Assembly (NCBI GenBank): GCA_963669315.1
Contig: OY770021.1
Coordinates: 558,001-622,000 of the forward strand
Direction: 5' to 3'
Length of the DNA stretch: 64,000 nucleotides
Source of the DNA: SZUA-547 sp963669315
GTDB lineage: Bacteria; Pseudomonadota; Alphaproteobacteria; Rhodobacterales; Rhodobacteraceae
In this document: piece by piece, positions 25,601 to 33,403 of the stretch
How the letters are laid out: each line of letters opens with the position of its first letter
Position numbering within the stretch: the stretch's first letter is position 1
Translations under genes and position numbers: made by a program
The notes under the pieces: model-generated
What the model was told of the DNA's origin: nothing
The model's database searches: none
The model's input: the letters and a program-made list of their open reading frames with translations, nothing else

Positions 25601-25622
25601 ATAGTATCATGATAGTATCATG
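25601..25622. repeat. Tandem 11-mer in a divergent promoter gap
   Basis: ATAGTATCATG occurs twice head to tail (25601-25611, 25612-25622) between the genes ending at 25568 and starting at 25674. One turn of helix per unit suggests a protein-binding site, or overlapping TATCAT -10 boxes for the plus-strand gene. Confidence 0.55.
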
Positions 25623-25673
25623 CCGGCCGATTCCCCCGAAATCAGCGGCCGCGCCAGTCATGGAGGCGTCATT

Positions 25674-26093
25674 ATGCGAAACGCCCTGATATTCTCTTTG
25701 GTTATCGCCGCGCACAGCGGGACGGCGCTGGCCGACGGGATCGAAGACATATGCATGGCCAGCGGAGGCGAGGAAGCTTCCTGCGCCTGCGCCTTTGGCG
25801 TTATCAACGACGCGTTCCCGCCCGAAAACATGGCGGCCTATGAGGCCGTCGCCCGCCATTATCTGGGTGGCGCAGGACCCGAGGGCGACTGGAATGCGGC
25901 TTATGGGGCTGCTGCTCGTGAGATGGGCGCGCAGAGCAATGAAACCGCAATGCGCGCGAATGAGGTGGGCCGGGCTCATCAAACCGCGATCCGCTTGTGC
26001 GGCATCAGGCCCGCGCCCGCGGAAGGAGCCAACGGAGAAGCGCAAGATGAGTCCGGCGTGTCGGATGATGCCGAGACTGCGCCTGCGGAATAA
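25674..26093 (+). CDS. Small exported protein with cysteines
   Basis: A 139-residue protein from ATG 25674 (GGAGG ribosome site). The signal peptide is MRNALIFSLVIAAHSGTALA. The mature start has a Cys-rich helix (ICMASGGEEASCACAFGVIN) and a further Cys (RLCGIRP) near residue 113. The tail after residue 115 is acidic and low in complexity. Short periplasmic proteins with this C-x10-C-x-C pattern occur in many Rhodobacterales; the function is unknown. Confidence 0.7.
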   Translation: MRNALIFSLVIAAHSGTALADGIEDICMASGGEEASCACAFGVINDAFPPENMAAYEAVARHYLGGAGPEGDWNAAYGAAAREMGAQSNETAMRANEVGRAHQTAIRLCGIRPAPAEGANGEAQDESGVSDDAETAPAE

Positions 26094-26110
26094 GGGAGCG
26101 CAAAAAAAGA

Positions 26111-26130
26111 GGGCGACCCTAAGGTCGCCC
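26111..26130 (-). terminator. Intrinsic terminator of the Panacea-type gene
   Basis: GGGCGACC (26111-26118) and GGTCGCCC (26123-26130) form a perfect 8-bp stem with a four-base loop. On the minus strand it is followed by TCTTTTTTTG, so it ends the transcript of 26151-26669. It may also stop readthrough from the converging gene. Confidence 0.85.
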
Positions 26131-26150
26131 CAAGGACAGGGAGGAGATCC

Positions 26151-26669
26151 TCAGGCGACCTGGTAGGCCGCCTGCCCTCTCGGCGCCAACTGCGCCGAGA
26201 AGTAATCCCGAAGGTCCCCCTCCGGGATCTTGTCGCCCCGGCGTCGCCCGTCCGCACGCTCAATCGCTGCGGCCCAGGGGCCATCGGGGTCTGTCACAAA
26301 AGCCTTGCGCGCCTCGGGCGGCATGCGCACCGCCTCCTCCACGCAATGGGCCACGAATTCGCTGGTCTCAGAATCGAAATCGGGGACGGCAACGCAACGC
26401 CGGCCGCTCTCAGGATCGACTTTCGTCGCCTTCCTGAGGATCGGGCCGTCGCCCCATTTCTCAAACTCCGCATACAGTTCCCGGATCACCGGGCCGTCAG
26501 GCCCCGCTTCAACGGTCGCTTCGGCAAGGGGGTCGCGCCCAGCGCCCAAGCGCCATCCTAAAACGAGATAGGTGATTTCGGAGAGAGCGTGGTTCGTCAC
26601 AGGCGTCCCGATCCCATCCGCGTGATCGAGAATATAGTTCGCAATCGCCCTGACGTCAGACTGTGCCAT
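26151..26669 (-). CDS. Panacea/SocA-type antitoxin-like protein
   Basis: A 172-residue protein whose first half matches the Panacea (DUF4065, SocA-like) domain: VRAIANYILDHADG, TNHALSEITYLVLGW, and the core GPDGPVIRELYAEFEKWGDG. This domain neutralises many different toxins and also occurs in phage proteins; SocA of Caulobacter is a proteolytic adaptor. No toxin gene is adjacent: the neighbours are an exported protein and CreA. It is therefore an orphan antitoxin, a self-contained regulator, or part of a system with a distant partner. The gene has its own terminator. Confidence 0.75.
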   Translation of the reverse strand: MAQSDVRAIANYILDHADGIGTPVTNHALSEITYLVLGWRLGAGRDPLAEATVEAGPDGPVIRELYAEFEKWGDGPILRKATKVDPESGRRCVAVPDFDSETSEFVAHCVEEAVRMPPEARKAFVTDPDGPWAAAIERADGRRRGDKIPEGDLRDYFSAQLAPRGQAAYQVA

Positions 26670-26837
26670 CTGCCCTATCGCCCCGCCTCATTTTACTTCG
26701 TTTTGTTAGTGGGCGAGTTCAAACTACCAGATATTGGGAGAATCCCAAGTTATTTTCCCTTGCACGGTGAATTTTTCCTGATAACCGGCTGTGGAGGAAT
26801 CAAGCCTGCTGTGGATAATGTTGGGGGAACCTCGGCC

Positions 26838-27308
26838 TCACCACTCCCGTATCACGACAGCGCTGATCGCGTTTTTGGGAGAGCCCTCAATCAGTTTGTC
26901 GGAGTATGTAAGGTAGATCAGCGTGTCTCTTGTCTGATCGTGGAAACGAACAACCTGCACGGTTTTAAACATGATGCTGGCCTTGCGGCCAAACACCTCC
27001 TCACCCTCCTCCAGCTCCGCTAGAAACCGAATCGGTCCGGTCTGGCGGCACTCGATCGAAGCGTCCGCAGTGTCCTCGGCCAGCCCCAAACTGCCGGATA
27101 CGCCGCCTGTCTTGGCGCGGCTGACGAAGCAGGAGACGCCCTCGACCTTGGGGTCGTCAAACGCCTCAACGACGATCTTGTGATTGGCGCCCAGCATCTT
27201 CCAGACGGTGGTGACCTCGCCCACCTCCTCGGCATGGGCGCGGGGTACGGCGAGCGCTGCCACAAAAGCGAGAACGAACGCGGCGAGTAGGCGAGGGTGG
27301 CAGGTCAT
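26838..27308 (-). CDS. creA: CreA family periplasmic protein
   Basis: A 156-residue exported protein with the signal peptide LLAAFVLAFVAALAVPRAHA. The mature chain EEVGEVTTVWKMLGANHKIV, the stretch VEAFDDPKVEGVSCFVSRAK, GLAEDTADASIEC, and the end YSDKLIEGSPKNAISAV match CreA along its whole length. Two cysteines could form a disulfide. The function of CreA is not known in detail. It is monocistronic here. Confidence 0.95.
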   Translation of the reverse strand: MTCHPRLLAAFVLAFVAALAVPRAHAEEVGEVTTVWKMLGANHKIVVEAFDDPKVEGVSCFVSRAKTGGVSGSLGLAEDTADASIECRQTGPIRFLAELEEGEEVFGRKASIMFKTVQVVRFHDQTRDTLIYLTYSDKLIEGSPKNAISAVVIREW

Positions 27309-27377
27309 AGGGCTCTCCGTCTGCAGAGTTGCATGCGCCCCAACAAATAAGCGCGCTGGGCGCGCATGTGAACCGGA

Positions 27378-27632
27378 TCAGCCGCGGTTTTTGTCCTGAT
27401 CCTTCGGCGCCTCTTGCGGCGCATCGGGGTCCGCCTTGCCTACGCCGAGGAATAACCAGCGAAACGGAAGCGCCCAGGCGAAGCCCAGCATGATGAACAG
27501 GATCAGTTCGACCAATTTCGGCATGTCGCCTAGCAGATCGACGAAGTTCAGCGCCAGAACGATATAGACCGGCAGACCAACAACCAGCATCAGCAGCGAA
27601 CCGATCCGCCGGGCCTTATAGGACAGTTTCAT
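27378..27632 (-). CDS. DUF2842 membrane protein
   Basis: An 84-residue protein with two membrane helices (about residues 11-31 and 40-63) and the family signature SYKARR at the start and WALPFRWLFLGVGKADPDAP after the second helix. It is restricted to alphaproteobacteria and has no known role. Its ATG overlaps the purA stop by one base (TGATG), so it depends on purA translation. Confidence 0.85.
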   Translation of the reverse strand: MKLSYKARRIGSLLMLVVGLPVYIVLALNFVDLLGDMPKLVELILFIMLGFAWALPFRWLFLGVGKADPDAPQEAPKDQDKNRG

Positions 27633-28924
27633 CAGTCGGCGAACGGATCGGTGACAAGGATGGTGTCGTCGCGTTCCGGGCTGGTGGACAAGAGCGCGAC
27701 CGGGACGCCGATCAGTTCTTCAACGCGCTTAACATATTTGATCGCCTCGGCCGGCAGGTCTACCCAGCGCTTTGCGCCGAAGGTGGACTGGCTCCAGCCC
27801 GATAGCTCCTCGTAAATCGGTTCGATCCGCGCCTGCTGTGCGGCGGCGGTCGGCAGATAGTCGATCTCCACGCCATCCAGCCGATAACCAGTGCAGATCC
27901 TAAGCGTGTCGAACCCATCCAACACGTCGAGCTTGGTCAACGCCACACCGGTCACACCGCCCGTCAGGCAGGTCTGGCGCACCAGCACCGCGTCAAACCA
28001 GCCGCAGCGGCGTTTGCGACCCGTCACTGTGCCGAACTCGCGCCCGCGCTCGCCCAGGCGCTGGCCATCCGCGTCGTCCAACTCGGTCGGGAACGGCCCC
28101 TCGCCCACCCGCGTGGTGTAGGCCTTGACGATACCCAGCGCGAAGCCGACCGCGTCCGGCCCCATGCCGGATCCGGTGGCGGCCATGCCGGTCATCGTGT
28201 TCGAACTGGTAACATAGGGATAGGTGCCGAAATCGATATCCAGAAGCGCTCCCTGCGCGCCTTCGAACAGAATACGGCGACCCTTCTTTCGGGCTTCGGC
28301 CAATGTGCGCCATACTGGCTTTGCGTATGGCAGAACCTGCGGCGCGATCTCCATCAGTTGCGCCTTCAAAGACGCGCGATCGATAGGCGGCTCACCCAAC
28401 CCTTTTCGCAGCGGATCGTGATGCGCCAGCAACCGATCCAGCCGCGATTCCAGCGTGTCCGCATCACCCAGGTCAGCGACACGGATAGCGCGCCGGCCGA
28501 CTTTATCCTCATACGCGGGGCCAATGCCGCGCCCAGTCGTGCCGATTTTCGCCTTTCCCGCCGCCTGTTCGCGCAGCAGGTCGAGATCACGGTGAACCGG
28601 CAGGATCAGCGGCGTGTTCTCGGCGATCTGCAAACTATCCGGGCTGATCGCAACGCCCTGCGCGCGCAGCTTTTCCATCTCTGCGATCAAGGCCCAGGGG
28701 TCGAGCACCACGCCATTGCCGATCACCGACAATTTTCCCGGGCGCACGATGCCGGAGGGCAGCAGCGACAGCTTGTAGACCTCGCCATCGATCACCAGCG
28801 TATGCCCGGCGTTGTGCCCGCCCTGAAACCGGACGATCACGTCGGCCCGTTCGCTGAGCCAATCGACGATCTTTCCTTTGCCCTCGTCGCCCCATTGGGC
28901 GCCGACCACTGCGACATTCGCCAT
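27632..28924 (-). CDS. purA: Adenylosuccinate synthetase
   Basis: A 430-residue enzyme joining IMP and aspartate with GTP in AMP synthesis. The start has the PurA P-loop GAQWGDEGKGKIVDWL (residues 8-23); HNAGHT (about 38-43) follows with the catalytic His. GTTGRGIGPAYEDK, FEGAQGALLDIDFGTYPYVTSSN and TVTGRKRRCGWFDAV are all present. The length is normal. It is followed, with one-base overlap, by the DUF2842 gene. Confidence 0.97.
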   Translation of the reverse strand: MANVAVVGAQWGDEGKGKIVDWLSERADVIVRFQGGHNAGHTLVIDGEVYKLSLLPSGIVRPGKLSVIGNGVVLDPWALIAEMEKLRAQGVAISPDSLQIAENTPLILPVHRDLDLLREQAAGKAKIGTTGRGIGPAYEDKVGRRAIRVADLGDADTLESRLDRLLAHHDPLRKGLGEPPIDRASLKAQLMEIAPQVLPYAKPVWRTLAEARKKGRRILFEGAQGALLDIDFGTYPYVTSSNTMTGMAATGSGMGPDAVGFALGIVKAYTTRVGEGPFPTELDDADGQRLGERGREFGTVTGRKRRCGWFDAVLVRQTCLTGGVTGVALTKLDVLDGFDTLRICTGYRLDGVEIDYLPTAAAQQARIEPIYEELSGWSQSTFGAKRWVDLPAEAIKYVKRVEELIGVPVALLSTSPERDDTILVTDPFAD

Positions 28925-29006
28925 GCGGTGCTCCGGCCATCAAATGAAAACCCGCGCCCTTATAGGGGGCGGGTCTAAGCGGGGAAAGCGTGAATCGCGT
29001 CAGCGC

Positions 29007-29249
29007 CTAAAGCGTGGAGTGTGTGCCGTCGCACATCGGCTGGTTTCCGGTGTGCTTGCAGCGGCAGAACCATACCTCGCCATCCTCCTCCGCCGTGTAG
29101 GGGACCGGCTCAAAGGACGTGTCCTTGTGGCTGCCGTCGCAAAAGGGCTGCCGTTTCGATCGCCCGCAGGCGCACCAGAAATAGGTCTTGCCGGCTTTCA
29201 CCTCGACCGGGGCCGGGGATTTTTCCGCGATGACGGGGGCGTCGGGCAT
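29007..29249 (-). CDS. CDGSH-type iron-sulfur protein, two motifs
   Basis: An 80-residue protein with two zf-CDGSH modules: CACGRSKRQPFCDGSH (about residues 26-41) and CRCKHTGNQPMCDGTH (about 62-77). Each should bind a 2Fe-2S cluster through three Cys and one His, as in mitoNEET-like proteins. Its role in bacteria may be redox or iron handling, and is not established. It stands alone between purA and serA. Confidence 0.93.
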   Translation of the reverse strand: MPDAPVIAEKSPAPVEVKAGKTYFWCACGRSKRQPFCDGSHKDTSFEPVPYTAEEDGEVWFCRCKHTGNQPMCDGTHSTL

Positions 29250-29342
29250 TATCCTACTCCAAACCGATGCATGTCCGGAAACAGAGTAGATGGAGGCGCG
29301 ACGATGTCCAGCCGCGCCTCTGCAAACAACCTGTTTCCTGGA

Positions 29343-30935
29343 TCAGAACGCCAGCGCTTTGGCCTGCCGAACCTGACCGAGGGACTCGATTTCGGCCAGC
29401 ATCTCAGGCGTCACCGCCTCATCGACTCCCAGCAGGGCAATCGCCTCACCGCCTTTCTCGGACCGGCCGAGGGCGAAGGTGGCGATATTGATGTTCAGTG
29501 AGCCCAGCTTTTGACCCAGCGCGCCGATATAGCCCGGCGTGTCGTCATTGGTGGTGTAGAGCATATGCGCCTGCGGCTCCGCCTCCAGATCGATGCCCTT
29601 GATCTGAACGATGCGCGGCGTGTCGCCCGAGAATATCGTGCCGGCGATCGAGCGGGTCTGATGCTCGGTCACCACAACCAGCCGCATATAGGAGCCATAG
29701 GCGCCCTGCGCGTCCTTGCGCGTCTCGGCGATATGCACGCCGCGATCGCGGGCGACCACAGGCGCCGAGACCATGTTGACGCCGCCCTCGCCGACCAGCG
29801 GCTTCAGCAGCGCGGCGATCAGCGCCGAAGTCAGCGGCTTGAGATTCAGATCGCCGACATGGCCGACATACTCGATCTCGATCTCCTTGATCGCGTGATC
29901 GGTGACCTGACCGGCGAAGCCGCCCAGCGTCTCAGCCAGCGCGATCCACGGTTTCAGGATCGGCGCCTCCTCCGCTGTGACCGAGGGCGCGTTGATGGCG
30001 TTGGAGATGGCGCCGTCCAGCAGGTAGTCCGACATCTGTTCGGCGACTTGCAGGGCGACATTTTCCTGCGCTTCGTTGGTGGCGGCGCCCAGATGCGGGG
30101 TGCAGACCACGTTCTCGAGGCCGAAGAGCGGGCTGTCGGTGGCGGGCTCCACCTCAAACACATCGAATGCCGCGGCGGCGAGTTGGCCCGACTTCAGCGC
30201 CTCGGCCACGGCAGCCTCATCCACCAGACCGCCACGGGCGCAGTTGATCAGGCGCGCGCCGGGTTTGATCTTCGCGATCCGCTCAGCGTTGAGGAGGTTC
30301 GCGGTCTTCTCCGTCTTGGGCAGATGCAGAGTGATGAAGTCGGCGCGGCCGAGAGCCTCATCCAGTTCCTCAACTTTCTCGACGCCAAGCTCCTGCGCGC
30401 GGGATTCGGACAGGAACGGATCATAGGCGACCACTTTCATCTTCAGGCCCAGCGCCCGGCTGGCGACGACCGAGCCGATATTGCCCGCACCGATCAGCGC
30501 CAGCGTCTTGCCGGTGATCTCGACGCCCATAAACCGGGACTTCTCCCACTTGCCGGCCTGAGTGGAGGCGTCGGCGGCGGGGATCTGGCGGGCGGCGGAG
30601 AACATCATCGCGATGGCGTGCTCGGCGGTGGTGATCGAGTTGCCGAACGGCGTGTTCATCACGACGACGCCCTTGGAGGAGGCGGCGGGGATGTCGATAT
30701 TGTCGACGCCGATCCCGGCGCGTCCGATGACCTTCAGATTGTCAGCCTTGGCGATCAACTCAGCCGTCGCCTTGGTGGCAGAGCGGATGGCGAGGCCGTC
30801 ATAGTTCCCGATGATCTCGGCCAGTTTCTCAGGGTCTTTGCCGAGGCTGGGCTGGAAGTCCACTTCGACGCCGCGATCGCGGAAGATCTGAACGGCGGCT
30901 TCGGAAAGCTTGTCGGATATAAGCACTTTAGGCAT
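29343..30935 (-). CDS. serA: D-3-phosphoglycerate dehydrogenase
   Basis: A 530-residue long-form enzyme, the first step of serine synthesis. The NAD fold has GKTLALIGAGNIGSVVASRA near residue 140; the active site includes RGGLVDE (Arg) and the CTPHLGAAT His. Residues about 315-450 form the allosteric substrate-binding domain, and the last 75 are the ACT domain (MLYTTNDDTPGYIGALG) that binds serine. It lies 81 bases after serC in the same direction. Confidence 0.97.
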   Translation of the reverse strand: MPKVLISDKLSEAAVQIFRDRGVEVDFQPSLGKDPEKLAEIIGNYDGLAIRSATKATAELIAKADNLKVIGRAGIGVDNIDIPAASSKGVVVMNTPFGNSITTAEHAIAMMFSAARQIPAADASTQAGKWEKSRFMGVEITGKTLALIGAGNIGSVVASRALGLKMKVVAYDPFLSESRAQELGVEKVEELDEALGRADFITLHLPKTEKTANLLNAERIAKIKPGARLINCARGGLVDEAAVAEALKSGQLAAAAFDVFEVEPATDSPLFGLENVVCTPHLGAATNEAQENVALQVAEQMSDYLLDGAISNAINAPSVTAEEAPILKPWIALAETLGGFAGQVTDHAIKEIEIEYVGHVGDLNLKPLTSALIAALLKPLVGEGGVNMVSAPVVARDRGVHIAETRKDAQGAYGSYMRLVVVTEHQTRSIAGTIFSGDTPRIVQIKGIDLEAEPQAHMLYTTNDDTPGYIGALGQKLGSLNINIATFALGRSEKGGEAIALLGVDEAVTPEMLAEIESLGQVRQAKALAF

Positions 30936-31016
30936 GGGTTTGGTCCTTGGCGGGGCGCCGTTTCCGGCGCGTGTATTGGGAAGGCGGCCCCGCGCAGGGG
31001 GCCGCGAATTTCTCGC

Positions 31017-32180
31017 TTAAAGCTCAGCCTTGGCAGTTTGATACGCCCAGTCGAGCCACGGCGTCAGCGCTGTCACATCCGCCGTTTCGACCGTGGCGCC
31101 GCACCAGATGCGCAGGCCCGCCGGGGCGTCGCGATAGCCGTTGACGTCATAGGCCGCATTCTCTGCGTCCAAAATCTGCGTCATGCGCTTGGTGAACGCT
31201 TTCTGCGCTTTGTCGTCCAGCGCCGCGATCTCGGGATCGACGATCTTCAGGCAGACCGAGGTATTGGAGCGGATGGCGGGGTCGGCCACCAGATTCTCGA
31301 CCCAATCGGTCTGATCGACCCAAGTCTGAAGCACGGCGGCGTTGGCGTCGGCGCGAGCGCGCAGCCCGTCCAGACCAAGCCCCACGGCCCAGTCCAGCGC
31401 GTCCTCATAGTCGGCGACGCAGAGCATGGAGGGCGTGTTGATCGTCGCGCCAGAGAAGACGCCGTCGATCAGCTTGCCGGCCTTGGTCAGGCGGAAGATT
31501 TTCGGTAACGGACGGTCCGGGGCGTAACTCTCCAGCCGCTCGATTGCGCGGGGGGAAAGGATGATGACGCCATGCGCCGCCTCTCCGCCCATCACTTTCT
31601 GCCAGGAGAATGTGACGACGTCGAGCTTGGCGAGGTCCATGTCCTGCGCGAACGCCGCTGAGGTCGCGTCGCAAATGGCGAGGCCCGCGCGCCCCTCCGT
31701 CAGCCAGTCGGCGTTCGGCACGCGTGCGCCTGCGGTGGTGCCGTTCCAGGTGAAGACGACGTCGGCCTCATCCCGCACATCGGCCAGATCCGGAAGTTCG
31801 CCATAGCCGGATTCCAGCACGCGGCAATCATCCAGCTTCAGCTGCTTTACCGCGTCGGTGGCCCAGCCCTTGCTGAAGCTCTCCCACACCAGCACGTCGA
31901 CCGGGCGGGCGCCGAGCAGCGACCACATCGCCATTTCAACTGCGCCGGTGTCCGAGGCGGGGACAATGCCCACTTTGTATCCCTCGGGCACATTCAGCAG
32001 CGCCGCAGTGCGATCGATGACGGATTTGAGTTGCGCCTTCAGCGGCCCAGCGCGGTGCGAGCGGCCAAGCTGCGCCTTCGCGGCGACGGCCTCAAGAGAC
32101 CAGCCGGGACGTTTGGGACAGGGACCGGAAGAAAATTCGGGGCGCGCAGGCTTGGCCTGCGGCTTGGTAGGGAGGCTCAT
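31017..32180 (-). CDS. serC: Phosphoserine aminotransferase
   Basis: A 387-residue PLP enzyme of the alphaproteobacterial type, converting 3-phosphohydroxypyruvate to phosphoserine. The ATG at 32180 (MSLPTKPQAKP) is chosen over an in-frame start 48 bases upstream because that codon falls in a leader RNA structure and GGAG precedes the ATG. Landmarks are RPEFSSGPCPKRPGW at the start, LVWESFSKGW, the CDATSAAFAQDMDL region, and FSWQKVMGGEAAHG with the PLP lysine. It precedes serA, so both serine genes can be controlled from one leader. Confidence 0.95.
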   Translation of the reverse strand: MSLPTKPQAKPARPEFSSGPCPKRPGWSLEAVAAKAQLGRSHRAGPLKAQLKSVIDRTAALLNVPEGYKVGIVPASDTGAVEMAMWSLLGARPVDVLVWESFSKGWATDAVKQLKLDDCRVLESGYGELPDLADVRDEADVVFTWNGTTAGARVPNADWLTEGRAGLAICDATSAAFAQDMDLAKLDVVTFSWQKVMGGEAAHGVIILSPRAIERLESYAPDRPLPKIFRLTKAGKLIDGVFSGATINTPSMLCVADYEDALDWAVGLGLDGLRARADANAAVLQTWVDQTDWVENLVADPAIRSNTSVCLKIVDPEIAALDDKAQKAFTKRMTQILDAENAAYDVNGYRDAPAGLRIWCGATVETADVTALTPWLDWAYQTAKAEL

Positions 32181-32245
32181 GGACGGCTCCGACGTCAGGG
32201 TGAGATTCCTGAGCCCGCCACCGCTCACCCTTATCCGGCGACGCG
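32181..32245 (-). ncRNA. Structured leader of serC (candidate serC RNA motif)
   Basis: On the minus strand just before serC, GGGTGAG (32230-32224) pairs with CTCACCC (32204-32198) around a 19-base loop, and flanking CCG/CGG bases extend the stem. It ends close to the serC ribosome site. Alphaproteobacteria are known to carry a conserved serC leader motif at this place. That this is the same motif is an inference from position and shape. Confidence 0.5.
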
Positions 32246-32387
32246 CCCGCAGTGCAGAAACGCCAGAATCGGCCCCCAGTCAATGGGGAAAATGCGAATT
32301 TTGCAGCTGCGAAGTCGCACTGCAACATTGTTAATCAAGGATTACTTCGGCCGGGACGTTGGGGAAAACTTTGTGGAAAATACGCAC

Positions 32388-32990
32388 ATGACCGAATCAC
32401 GCGACATTCCCATCCGTCCTGCGACACCCGCAGACGCCCGCGCCATCACGCCACTTATCAATGAAGCTGGCGAAGGTATTCCACTGCATCTCTGGCGCGA
32501 CATGGCGGATGCGGGCGAAGACCCGTGGGATTTCGCGGAACGGCGCTGGTCTGAAAGGCTGGCGGACGGCGCGGAGGTGTTCGTCGTCGATTATGGCGAC
32601 GGGCCGGTCGGCTGCCTGGTCGGATATGCGATTCCGAGCGAACCGGAACCGACCCCCGAAGACATGCCCGCGATGTTCCGACCGGCGCAGGAGTTGGAGA
32701 ACCTTTGCCCCGGAAACTGGTACATCAACATGCTGACAACCGAGGCCGGCCATCGCGGCCAGGGGCTTGGCTCCGCGCTTCTTGATACGGCGGAGCAGGT
32801 CGCCCGGCGCGCCCGATGCGGCGCGATCTCACTGATCGTCGCGGATCGTAAGGCAAGCGCGCGGCGGCTTTATCAAAAGGCGGGGTTTGTTGAGAAAGCC
32901 CGACGGCCATTGATCGAAGACGGCGGGTGGCGATCAGACAGTCAAAGCACCGAATGGGTGTTGATGGTGCGGTTGCTGTTTTCGGATTGA
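32388..32990 (+). CDS. GNAT family N-acetyltransferase
   Basis: A 200-residue protein from ATG 32388. It opens with IPIRPATPADARAITPLINE, normal for GNAT domains. The acetyl-CoA loop is in HRGQGLGSALLDTAEQVAR (about residues 125-143), followed by ISLIVADRKASARRLYQKAG and FVEKARRPLIEDGGW. The substrate cannot be told. It diverges from serC, sharing the gap 32246-32387. A hairpin follows its stop. Confidence 0.88.
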   Translation: MTESRDIPIRPATPADARAITPLINEAGEGIPLHLWRDMADAGEDPWDFAERRWSERLADGAEVFVVDYGDGPVGCLVGYAIPSEPEPTPEDMPAMFRPAQELENLCPGNWYINMLTTEAGHRGQGLGSALLDTAEQVARRARCGAISLIVADRKASARRLYQKAGFVEKARRPLIEDGGWRSDSQSTEWVLMVRLLFSD

Positions 32991-32991
32991 A

Positions 32992-33029
32992 CGCCCGCGC
33001 AGAAACAGGGAAACAGGCCTGCGCGGGCG
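32992..33029. terminator. Hairpin between GNAT and DUF1127 genes
   Basis: CGCCCGCGCAG (32992-33002) pairs perfectly with CTGCGCGGGCG (33019-33029) around a 16-base loop, one base after the GNAT stop. There is no T run. It lies between two converging genes and probably ends transcription from both. Confidence 0.6.
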
Positions 33030-33060
33030 GTGCTTGGCGGTTCAGGCGACATTGTACGCC

Positions 33061-33312
33061 TTAGCGCCAAAACGGCTTTTCGGCTTCCTTCAGCGCGGCT
33101 TCGCGGGTCAGGCCGATATCCATCAGCAACCGCGAATCCAGCTCAGCGAGTTCGCGCCGGGACTGGTGGCGATGCGACCAGCGCGCGACGAGCCGCGCAA
33201 ATTCCATTGCGATCCGCGATAGCACCGGAATGCTCTTGTGCCCCGACAATTCGGTCGCAATGATGGCGTTCCGGGCGAGGCTTGCGCCATTGTATCTGCT
33301 GATTGTGTGCAT
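33061..33312 (-). CDS. DUF1127 small protein (first copy)
   Basis: An 83-residue protein with the C-terminal DUF1127 motif: RRELAELDSRLLMDIGLTRE, then ALKEAEKPFWR. The N-terminal half has a hydrophobic helix (IPVLSRIAMEFARLVARW). Some DUF1127 proteins bind RNA and take part in sRNA maturation or in stress and phosphate control; the role here is unknown. It is divergent from the MocR gene and shares its repeat-rich promoter gap. Confidence 0.9.
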   Translation of the reverse strand: MHTISRYNGASLARNAIIATELSGHKSIPVLSRIAMEFARLVARWSHRHQSRRELAELDSRLLMDIGLTREAALKEAEKPFWR

Positions 33313-33351
33313 TTTAGCCTCCATTCGCTTTGATGATCGGAATGTAAGTGT

Positions 33352-33403
33352 GATACAATCCGAATCAACGGAAGGATACAAGTATATTGTAATGGGTACA
33401 ATC
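33352..33403 (+). promoter_or_regulatory. Direct-repeat operator for the MocR regulator
   Basis: GATACAATC (33352-33360), GATACAAGT (33375-33383) and GGTACAATC (33395-33403) are three direct repeats at 23- and 20-base steps. ATTGTA (33386-33391) and TACAAT (33397-33402) also form an inverted repeat over the MocR start codon. This is suited to autoregulation and to control of the divergent DUF1127 gene. Confidence 0.5.

Noticed and set aside
26810..26818. Perfect DnaA-box sequence TGTGGATAA
   Set aside because: It is a single copy with no cluster, AT-rich unwinding region or origin-linked genes; probably chance or a minor DnaA titration site.
29511..31508. 665-residue open frame antisense to serA and serC
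   Set aside because: It crosses two well-identified genes and has a repetitive Asp/Arg/Gly composition; it is a shadow of their codon use.
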